In this document: positions 55,499 to 64,000 of the stretch, in pieces
How the letters are laid out: every line of letters begins with the position of its first letter
Numbering within the stretch: the first letter of the stretch is position 1
NCBI GenBank assembly: GCA_026545765.1
Contig: CM048842.1
Location: 29,251,167 to 29,315,166, forward strand
Origin: Plantago major
Taxonomy: Eukaryota; Streptophyta; Magnoliopsida; Lamiales; Plantaginaceae
Direction of reading: 5' to 3'
DNA: 64,000 bases
Program-made: the position numbers and the translations under genes
Notes under the pieces: model-generated
Told to the model about the DNA's origin: nothing
Seen by the model: the letters and a program-made list of their open reading frames with translations, nothing else
Databases searched by the model: none

Positions 55499-57180
55499 AA
55501 CCACCATCTGGTTGGAAGAAACAACACCAAGAGGGGAGTATCTTTTGTTTTTCTCTTTGCCTTCCTAGTTTCTCTATTTGCACATAGCTAGGTTTAGGGG
55601 AGGAATTTGACTATTACTTGCTCGGTCTGTAATTACTATAAATACTAGCACTTAGTAGTTTGCATTTTAATTTACGTTTTAATCTTATCTGTTACGTCTA
55701 AGGTCTTTTACTTTTTTGGAAAAAGGGTTGATCTGTGGAAGAGTACTAAGTGTAAATTATGACTAAGATGAGGGGCTGTGGATTGGTTTTTATGTTTCGC
55801 TGCTTGCTAAACATATACTCTGACCAAACCCGACCCTTGCTACTTTGATGAGTGAGTTTACTTGCTACTCTAATTGAAGTTCTTTGTGCAACCGTGTGAA
55901 CACTGCTACCTTTGAGTCCTTATTTGTCAGCAGCATGAACATGATTAGTAGTACACACCTTTCTGAATCCTTTTTCTATACCTTTCGCTAACACCACATA
56001 AAGATTTCTAAGCTCTTATGACACTCCACCATATATCCTATACATGCTTTACTTAAGCCGTGACAACAACCTACCGCCAAGCTTGAACGAAGGAACCAAG
56101 CAATGAGTTCCAAAGAGTGGAGGAGAATCATGTTTTGATCATGATCGAGAATTAGTTTGGGGAATGTAGAGAAGAAAACCCTAACCATAGTTCGAGAAAT
56201 TGGTTTGGGGGAGAAGTGGAAGATGAACATCATCGAAAGATAACCCTGTTGGCCCTACTTTTATTACCGGTGCTAAAAATCACTAGCTTTTGCTCCATAA
56301 AAAATAGAAAAGAAAGTACCCAAAAAAGCAAAGGTACAAAAGTCTCAGAATGGATCTGTGCTCCTTGTGATCACCGTTTTCGTGTTGGGAAAGTTACATA
56401 TACTACCCACATACCGGCGTGGCCGTTAAAAGCTACATGTCCGTGAGGGTTGATGGCATGTAAACCAAACCAGCATGTACAAAAGTGCGGAATTCTGTAA
56501 AACAAACACTACCAAAAAATGTAGAGACTAAAAGAGACCAATGATGGCCAACCAAAAGCATACGGGTCTGTAAAACGACTGCAAAAAATAGTATGTCAAA
56601 AGAAAAAAGAAACGATAAAAGTAAAAAAATAAAGGAGCAAGTAGTCTATGTGTGAAGCAACTGGTGAAGTAGTTACGATGATAAAGGAGAAAGTTGAAGA
56701 TTTGTCATTGAGAGAGGACGAAGTCGAAGGAAGAAACTCGGTGTCCGAAAGGATAAGTCCCCCTGAAATACTCTTTGTTCTGCCTTGCTCATCTTTTAAT
56801 GATGCTTAGCCAAACACTACTTTATATTATCCTACCAATTTTACTTATCAAGCCAACCTGAGTACTACTTTGATTTGTGCCCTGACTTTTGGGAGTAGGA
56901 TTGTATAACGTCACCGCGAGGTAATGATTTTAAAGTACACATAGTAGGACATTGGGTTACACTTGTAATTGTTGGCCGCAGGGAGTATTGCTTACTTATT
57001 ATTTGTTTGTTGTGGAGTCATAAAGTTGGAGTTGAAACTAAGCGAGTCAGTAGAGTTTGAAACCCTAGAAACTGACTGCTTGTCTATTTGGTGGTTTATG
57101 CTTGTTACGAATTTCATAGTCACTTCTTGATTATCGTTATTGCCTTTCTCAAGGATGAGCAAGAAACTAGTTTGGGGATG
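55499..57180 (+). other. Element A: 3' non-coding region
   Basis: No gene seen. Purine tracts of the GGTTTGGGGA type: distal 55590-55603, middle 56152-56165 and 56198-56215, LTR-adjacent ...agtttggggatg (57168-57180). The conserved block is at 56346-56520, in the opposite orientation to those of the - strand elements and including the diverged hairpin ...acaaaagtgcgg. 56440-57160 shows nothing else recognisable; the - strand frame 56992-57246 is a shadow. Confidence 0.65.
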
Positions 57181-58499
57181 TGATGTGACAATAAAATGTG
57201 CTATATTGCATGCTTTTAGACCCTCGTTTTTTTGCCTTAGATTCAATATTTATATCGTTTATGGTCAATTACCAACTTTGTGTGTATTTTGTAGGCCATG
57301 ATCGCGTTTTTGAGGAATTGCACGATTTCAGGCGCTAAAACGACATAATTGTGCGAAATCGAGAAAGTTAAGAAAATACACCGGATTGGCCGTTGCACGA
57401 AGTTCGAGGAGTCAAAAAATGTCGTGCGACCAACCAATGCAAAGATAATTGCAGATGCAACAACACTGTAGCAGACCACTTTCCGAGGAAACGAAGTTAT
57501 GAAGGCCGAAATCGAAGAACAGAGAAGAATAGACAGAACTTGTAGAAATCGCACTCTGCGACCGACTGTGGACCGCAGAAGCCTATCTGCGGCCCACTGT
57601 CGGCCGCAGTGGAGTGTCAGTTTCATCCTAAGCCAATTTCCTGGCTTGTCAGGCTAGAGCCCGCCTTTCTAAACCTTCCTTAATGAAGAATAGCGGCCAG
57701 AGCACGAAATTTTAAGTATAAATAAGACCTCAGGGGTCTCATAATTCAACACCGCTCATAAAGCAGCTCTCCTGAGAGAGAACCAGTCCTCGGGGAAGTG
57801 AAACCCCAAAACCGCTAGCTGTCAGGCTCCTAGAAGGAAGAAAACCTAGAAGCTGCACGAAGACATCAGAGACTAAGCTTCTTCTTCTTCTTCTTTTCTT
57901 TACTCTTTTCAATTTCTGTCAGTAGAATACTATGAGTAGCTATCTTTCTCTTGTAAAGGCGAACCGCCGTAACTCTGATTTTGCTACTTCTTTATATATC
58001 GTGATATATTAATGGAATAGTTATTAGACGTAAATCGTGGTTATACAACTTTATACATCCTTCATGGTGTGATGTTCTGCTGAGTGACACAGTAGTTTTA
58101 TTGAACAGAGTAGGGGTACTCGTGCCGACTGCACCATAGCATTATGCCCTGCTGTCATTGGAGGTAATCGCGTAGGATTTTAGCTAGGAAGTTGGAAGTA
58201 GCATAGCAGATGGAGGTCGGGGATCCTTTACCCCTTCCCAGCATCGATTTCATCTTAATTAATTAAGGTTTACTACAATTCAATCAATCAATCTGCAATC
58301 ATCTGTTTACTTTCTGCATACAATTTACATTCGTTATTTGATTGTTCCAACGCTAAGTGTCCGTGGAGAACGACATCCCGAGTCAGCTTTCCTATATAAA
58401 CTGTGGATTTGAGGACTTCCGACTTATAAATTTAATCTTTGATTGTATTTAGGGATTACAGGTTCTAAAATGAAAATCAAAATCTCTGAGTGCACATCA
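57181..58499 (+). repeat. Element A: 3' LTR (complete)
   Basis: 1319 bp, TGATGTGACAAT...GTGCACATCA. Palindromic words at 57555-57612, including CTGCGGCC-cactgtc-GGCCGCAG (57587-57609). TATA-like gtataaataag at 57714-57724. It is the reference LTR for E, D and J comparisons. Confidence 0.88.
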
Positions 58500-60480
58500 C
58501 TTGGGCACGTGGTTTCGAAAAGGGGAATAGAAGTAGATAAATCAAAACTCTAAGTAATTTCGAAGTTACCTTATCCTACTACTGTGAAAGAGTTACAATC
58601 TTTCCTTGGGCATGTAGGTTTTCATCGAAGGTTTATAAAAGATTTTTCGAAAAATAGCCAAGAGCCTTAGGAATCTCATGTGTAAGGATGTACCTTCTAA
58701 TTTTAATGAAAAATGTATAGAGGCCTTTAACACGCTCAAGGAAAGACTTGTCTCTGATCCTATACTTATGGCTCCGAATTGGTCTTTACCTTTTGAGATT
58801 ATGTGTGATGCATCCGACTATGCCATCGGAGCTGTTCTTGGCCAAAAACTGGATAAGCACTTCCACGTGATCTACTATGCGAGCAAAATATTCAATGAAG
58901 CTCAGGTCGATTACACCACGACTGAAAAAGAGTTTCTGGCCGTGATTTTCGCTCTAGATAAATTTTGATCTTATCTTCAAGGGTTTAAAGTTATCATTCA
59001 TACGAATCACGCGGCGTTAAGACACCTTGTGGTCAAGAATGACTATAAAGCAAGGCTTATTCTATGGATCCTAATGCTACAAGATTTTGATTATGAAATC
59101 GTTGACAAATGCGGTAAGGAAAATCTTGTAGTTGACCATCTCTCAAGGATAAACCCAAATTCGATTGACGCCTCGAAACCAATTCCCGAGGATTTTCCCG
59201 ATGAACAACTCCTTTCAGTCAAAGTAGAGCCTTGGTATGCTGATATAGTTAATTATCTAGCAACAAATACCTTTGTGACTAACATGACAACACAAAAGAA
59301 GAATAACTTTGCTAACAGATGCCGGTACTACATCTGGGATGATCCCTATTTGTTCAAAGTGTGTAGTGACGGAATCGTTAGAAGATGCATCCCGGATAAT
59401 GAAATAGAGAGCATTATGAGTTTCTGTTATACACTTGAGTGCGAAGGACACTACGGAGGGAAGAACACCGCTCGTAAAGCTTTGCAATCGGGGTTCTTCT
59501 TGCCAATAATGCACAAGGATTGCCATGATTTCTGTTCGTGGTGTGATCGTTGCCAAAGAAGCGGGAATGTAACCAAGAGAAATGAGATGCCCTTAACTGG
59601 AATCTTGGTAGTGGAACCCTTTGAAGTTTGGGGAATAGATTTCATGGGACCATTCCCCAAGAGTGAAGGCCAAGAGTACATCTCGGTGGCTGTTGACTAC
59701 GTCACCAAATGGGTAGAAGCGGTTCCGTCAAGAACAAATGACTCAAGAGTCGTTTATCACTTCTTGTCAAATGTGAATTTCCCGAGGTTTGGAGTTGCAA
59801 AAGTTTTGATAAGTGATAGTGGGAAGAACTTTATCAATAGATCTTTAGAGAACGTACTGAAAAATTACGGGGGACACCGTGTGGCGACACCATACCACCC
59901 TCAAACATCGGGACAAGTGGAGGTAAGCAACCACCAAGTCAAAAGCATCATCGAGAAGTTGGTCAGACCGAACATGAAAGATTGGGCTAGCAAGCTTTCC
60001 GATGCATTATGGGCCTACAGGACAAACTTTAAAACCGTGATAGGAACTACTCCTTATCGATTGGTTTATGGGAAAGCCTGCCACTTACGAATTGAACTCG
60101 AGCACAAGGCACTTTGGGCAGTCAAGAATCTGAACTTGGTTTACAAGAAGCTGGGAAGAAGTGTTTGTTGGATCTGAATGAGCTCGAAGAACTGAGGAAT
60201 GACGCGTTTGAAAATGCAAAGCTTTACAAGGATAAGACGAAGGCATATCATGACAAAGAACTTAGTCCCAGGTATGAAGGCCCTTGTCTTTAATTCATGT
60301 CTTAAATTCTTTCCAGGTAAGCTTAGGTCAAGATGGGATGGTCCTTACGAGATCGTATACGTCGCACCCTATGGTGCTGTAGAACTTCTAGACCCAAAGA
60401 CTGGAGACAAATTTAAGGTGAATGGTCAACAAGCGAAGCCATACATAGAGCCATTCAATGAGGCGAACATGGTCGAGTAA
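58500..60480 (+). pseudogene. Element D: RT end, RNase H and integrase (broken)
   Basis: Continues D's pol after element A. RT thumb: LGHVVSKRGIEVDKSK, a stop near 58550 and SFLGHVGFHRRFIKDF. RNase H: FEIMCDASDYAIGAVLGQ, ASKIFNEAQVDYTTTEKEFLAVIFAL, a stop at 58966, then [12 protein letters not shown] and VDHLSRI. Integrase (frame 59029-60177): zinc-finger region with [13 protein letters not shown] and CDRCQRSGN, core [10 protein letters not shown] (Asp, about 59640), ISDSGKNF (Asp, about 59813) and [10 protein letters not shown] (Glu region, about 59920), then [23 protein letters not shown] frameshift near 60165 precedes the C-terminal domain ([31 protein letters not shown], 60300-60395), ending at 60478. 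All catalytic positions are visible; about four disruptions inactivate it. Confidence 0.9.
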
Positions 60481-61075
60481 TTCGAGCTTAAATAGTACCC
60501 ATATGATGAAACGGAAGATTCGAGCATACGACTATAAACTCTTGCAACTTTACTGCTTTGCATATAGAGTACGATAATTTCATCGTACATATAATGCATT
60601 GCATTTATATTTAGGTTGCATTCATGCATTACTTATTTGAACAAAATAATATATAAAAAAAAGAGAAAATTTGGAGAAAAAAAAGCAGATCTCACCGCGG
60701 CGGGTAAGAGCCCCACCACGGTCAGCCAAATGCAGAAAATATTCAGCATGTAGCAGACCGCGGTGAGCCCTGGAATATGAAAACACTTCCCTCATTTCCC
60801 TCTTCACCTCCCAATCGTTTTTTCTCCCCCAAAAAAATTCCAAATCCTTCATTTCTTCACCAAAACACTTGATCTTGGTATCTTTACGAAAATACGAGTG
60901 CACTCTTTTTATCCAAGCATCAATTCATCCTTTCCTCCATCATTTGCATCGGAAACAAGGTAATTTTCCTAAAACCCTAACTTGTACTCAATTTGGGGAA
61001 TTTCGAATTATGTATGTCTAAATGCTTAAATGTTGTTCCACTATGTCGGGTTGAACTTGTTTGTTGCTATTCCAT
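60481..61075 (+). other. Element D: post-pol leader and putative splice donor
   Basis: Contains CTCACCGCGGCGGG (60693-60706), CCCACCACGGTCAG (60712-60725) and ACCGCGGTGAGC (60758-60769), i.e. C-type palindromic words, then a pyrimidine-rich leader and a donor aacaag|GTAATT (from 60960). The env-like ORF that should follow is absent; sequence passes into LTR-like DNA at about 61076. Confidence 0.6.
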
Positions 61076-61301
61076 CACTAGATTAGGGTTTAATTGTGAT
61101 TCAATCTTCTGTTTACATACAATCTATTTACTTTAATCTATTTGATGTCTGCACGCGAAATCAAATCGTTACTTGTTTATTCTTATGCTAAGTGTCCGTG
61201 GAGAACGACATCCCGAGTTAACTTACCACTATTGTTGTGTGTTTGTGAGCTTCCGGTAAATATAAATTTAATCTTTAGTTACAATTGAGGATTACAGGTA
61301 C
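61076..61301 (+). repeat. Element D: 3' LTR, end portion only
   Basis: Resembles the last 250 bp of A's LTR (gattagggttta, tgctaagtgtccgtggagaacgacatcccgag, aatttaatcttt...gattacaggt). Cut at 61301 by element J. Confidence 0.7.
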
Positions 61302-62284
61302 TGTTGAGGGTGAAGTCCCCCAAACAGTTAATAAGTTCTTCCTAGATCGCCAAGTCCAAATCACTATAGAGCGTCCAAAGCAAAGGTACAAATCTAGGGT
61401 CCAAAGCACTCCAAAGAACTAGATGGAAAGAACCTGCACAAGTAACTTGGGGGAGGGGGTTAGAACCGTAGACCCGATTTGCTAAGTGTCAAACCGGGTA
61501 GAGACTTTACTCGAGAGAGACTAAAGATATGCTCTGTATAGTGATCGGGATTAGTTCGTAATGACGACTTACTGTTTACATGGAAGTGTGTGACGGCTAG
61601 GGTTTTTCGCAGGAGATGATGGATTCTGAGACCCTAAGGGTCTTATTTATACTGTAAGATGAAGGTTCTGGACGTCCTTGGCTGGTAAGAACGGTTAAAA
61701 GCAGGCTGAGGCCTGACGGACTGGAAAAAGCCTGTCTGGCCCAAGTGTTAGCTGTTTTGCCTTCCGGATTGATTTCGGACCTATAAACTTAGTTTACTTG
61801 GAATGTTATAGGCTACGAATTTTTAGAATTTTAAATAAGATTTCCATCGATAGTTCATGAGCCTGAATCAGACTTCTAGAACTCTATGTACAGCTAAAAC
61901 AGTGCATCCTTGTCGATTTCTTCCAGGTTATATATATACAGGTTTTCTTCGTTCTTCGATTTCGAGTTTCGTAACCTTGTTATCTTGAAAAGTGTCCTTC
62001 TTCAGCATTTCATGTTTTTTCGAGATGTTCACAACGTTAGGTATCACAACCGCATCGGAGTTCTCTAGCTCCAAGTAGAATTGTCATGTTTCCTGGTTTT
62101 CCTCGATTTCGCACAAATATGATGTTTTGGTGCCAGAAATCGTGCAATTCCTCAAAAACATGATCAGGACCTACGAAATACACAAGAAGTTTGTAATTGG
62201 CCATAATATGATACAAATATTGAATCTTGGGCAAAAAACGAGTGTATAAAATCATGCAAAATCGCACATTTCATTGTCACATCA
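61302..62284 (-). repeat. Element J: 3' LTR
   Basis: 983 bp; - strand start TGATGTGACAATGAAATG at 62284, closely similar to A's LTR start; end ...CCCTCAACA at 61302. TATA-like gtataaataag on the - strand at about 61650-61660. - strand words GTCAGGCCTCAGCCTGC upstream of it form a weak stem. Confidence 0.75.
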
Positions 62285-62362
62285 CATATGATATAACAAC
62301 TTCCCTCCCCAAACCTATTAGATAGCTAGGACCATAGCATAAAGAATAATTTAAAGAGTAAG

Positions 62363-63764
62363 TTAGAGAGTTACCGCCCATAGTATGCCTAGGTCGGCAT
62401 GATCAATGGTAGGAGGGCGGATCGGGGGGTCCGGAAGATGGTCCTCCACCAAAGAAGTGCTGCCATGGATTCTCCTCTCGCTCCAAACGCCTCTCTGGCC
62501 TCTGGTCCAATTCTTGAAATGCCGCCATGTTCGAGGAGCAGCTTTGTTCCCAACTAGCCATCCTCTGATTGAGTGTATTGGCGTACTAATGCACTTGTGC
62601 ACCTCATTTGAAAGGTTTTGGTAGCTACTGCGGAGTTCGGTGTATTGGGTACGCAAATGATCGTGTTGCTCCTCGATTGCATGGAACCTCGGACATGCCC
62701 ATTGCTCGAAGTGAGCTTGCATCTCTTCATAGTACCTGGAGTAGCCAGAGTTCCCGGTGCTGGGATGTGCTTCCTCATATGCTTCTTTGGTTGTGCCGGC
62801 GATGTGTGGTCCTGTATGGTCTTCATCCTCTGACCCATAGTCCTCGGGGTTAAGCTCTTCTTCCTCTTCCATTTCATCCACCTCATTAGCGGTTTCAAAA
62901 CCTTGAAGACCTTTCGCTGCCCCTTTCATTGTCATTGTCACTTCCCTTTCTGTAAACGAAGCCTTGGCTACTCTGGTCCATACAATCCCTGGCACCCTAT
63001 TTGCCGGACATATTTATGTTATAATCCACGGGAAGGCCAGTCCTTTCGGCTTATAGTAATGGACAAGTGTCTCTGTCACAATGATATCTTCGTTGTTAAT
63101 GAATTCCCGACTCATGAATGCGCCAATGAACCTTGCGATCGGAGCTGACATATTCATTAAATAACTCAGTGGAATCACTGAGTACTGCAGCCAATGGAAG
63201 AGTATGCGAGCTTTGGGGAGAAGGTACTTCTTCTCCACCTTCATCATATCCATTGAAAGCGGGAGTAGAGGAGTTGCCATTTTCCTTAGGTCAACCTCGG
63301 AAAAGACCTCTCCCTGTGCCGCATCATGGTCATACATCCGCTCATCCAACGTTGGATCGAATTATGTACGGGCTCCAAGAAGGTTAATTCACCTTCTCGG
63401 CATTGTACACAACGTTCTTCTCTCTCTCACCCGGACAATCCCATCCATATTACGCTCCGTGTAGTTGATGTAGAATTCCTTGCCAAGAGTGGGATCATAA
63501 GGGCGCTTCACCTCTGCAAGAGCCTTCCATCCAAGCTCGTCTATCCTCGACGAAATCCACATAGTCTCCTCGTTCATATCCCGGGGGAAATGATATTCCC
63601 CTCTCTCCTATAATGCTACGTTGTTGGGAATATTCCGAACTCGAAAGGTTTCTGCTTCAGTAGAGAACACAAAATCATAGGTGTCTGGTTGAGGTCCATC
63701 CGGCCTCGCTTGTCTACTTCCACTCCCCGATGCTCCACCCCCTCTTCTGCTTCGGGTGAAAATC
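62363..63764 (-). pseudogene. Element J: env-like ORF, broken
   Basis: Same family as C's protein. Read on the - strand from 63764: RQARPDGPQPDTYDFVFSTE and FRVRNIP (equal to C's RIRPDGYGFKLSREADNFRIKN), a stop near 63610, then ISSRIDELGWKALAEVKRPYD, LGKEFYINY. After frameshifts it continues (63349-63014) with VEKKYLLPKARILFHWLQYSVIP, APIARFIGAFMSREFINNEDIIVTE and LAFPWIIT, and after a stop (62995-62363) with an acidic stretch (EMEEEEELNPEDYGSEDED) and a coiled-coil-like tail (HFEQWACPRFHAIEEQHDHLRTQY). At least three disruptions. The N-terminus is cut by unrelated sequence at about 63765. Function unknown. Confidence 0.72.
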
Positions 63765-64000
63765 GTGACGAGAGTCCGTGTGCTTAAGATAAATCATCCA
63801 TCTATTTGGAAAATGGGATTTTATCTTTTGATAATAATCTATTCTTCGTGACAGTCCAAGAGAGGACATCCGAACGGACGAGAGTCCATGTGCTTGTGAT
63901 GGTCCAACTGTCCGTAAGAGGATGGGGTGTCACCTCCAAAGTTCCCAATGTTGTTGGAATTCCAATCGTCGTGAAATAAATATTTTGGACTGATCCGTCA
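63765..64000. other. Unassigned sequence at the right edge
   Basis: Not recognised. It contains the repeated phrase acgagagtcc(g/a)tgtgctt (63768-63785 and 63879-63896) and a degenerate cgtgac(a)gtcc. It interrupts J's env-like frame, so it may be another inserted element whose other end lies beyond the window. Confidence 0.4.

Larger units (their letters stand above)
24839..58499 (+). mobile_element. Element A: Athila-like gag-protease-env element lacking RT/RH/INT, carrying nested L and C
   Basis: Inserted in D's RT with duplication CTTGG (24834-24838, 58500-58504). LTRs 24839-25816 (partly deleted) and 57181-58499 begin TGATGTGACAAT; the 3' LTR ends GTGCACATCA. Gag is at 41196-42306 and 52084 onwards, protease 52561-53430, env-like ORF 54496-55498. 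Removing L (25952-41164) and C (42307-52078) with their duplications leaves about 8.7 kb. The PBS is lost. Confidence 0.87.
61302..64000 (-). mobile_element. Element J: Athila-like element, 3' part (runs out of the window)
   Basis: - strand: env-like ORF (63764-62363), a single stem-loop/purine-tract module (62297-62338), then 3' LTR (62284-61302). If it is a clean insertion the duplicated target should be GGTAC (61297-61301). The usual 1.3-1.5 kb 3' non-coding region is missing between module and LTR. Confidence 0.72.

Overview
The window is nuclear DNA of a flowering plant, probably from a repeat-dense (pericentromere-like) region. Nothing in it looks like a host gene. Almost everything is LTR retrotransposon sequence. 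Evidence: Athila-type primer-binding sites (TGGCGCCG...CCGGGGA), the 'putative plant transposon protein' (env-like) ORF typical of Athila relatives, a SIRE/Maximus-like Ty1/copia element, a CACTA element and a Tourist-like MITE. Element letters used below are mine. I read no tRNA, rRNA, CRISPR array or ordinary plant gene.

Layout, left to right. 1-325: probable tail of a copia LTR. G (326-3167, - strand): 3' end of an Athila-like element with broken integrase. E (3168-15481, +): Athila-like gag-protease-env-like element. Its 5' LTR is split by M (3804-8388, -), an LTR element with 1.5-kb LTRs and only a 201-bp interior; M itself carries a CACTA element N (5897-7200) and a MITE (8037-8192). 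15482-16291 and 23977-24262: 3' end and LTR of a copia element K, split by F (16292-23976, -), another gag-protease-env-like Athila relative. D (24263-24838 and 58500-61301, +): the only element with Ty3/gypsy RT, RNase H and integrase. D is split by A (24839-58499, +), a gag-protease-env-like element. Inside A lie copia L (25952-41164, +), itself split by H (32403-38629, -, gag-protease only), and C (42307-52078, -, protease and env-like ORF), itself split by the chimeric element O (49280-51469). J (61302-64000 and beyond, -) sits in the end of D's LTR.

Target-site duplications seen directly: M ATTAT; N ATG; MITE TAA; F (A/G)AAAG; A CTTGG; L AGCTT; H TCT(A/G)C; C AAGGG; O AATAT. They give a clear insertion order: D, then A, then L and C, then H (in L) and O (in C); and E, then M, then N and the MITE.

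How the parts relate. Five Athila-like elements (E, F, H, A, C) lack reverse transcriptase, RNase H and integrase but keep protease plus gag and/or the env-like ORF. They would need enzymes in trans, and D and G are plausible representatives of the enzyme-coding partners. Three non-coding features recur across these families and are the most interesting content: (1) family-specific palindromic words found both in the LTR U3 and just before the env-like ORF; (2) repeated modules of a small stem-loop followed by a GGTTTGGGGA purine tract in the 3' non-coding region; (3) a strongly conserved 3' non-coding block of about 165 bp carrying a GCACTTTTGTGC hairpin. All coding regions are broken by stops or frameshifts, so these are decayed copies.
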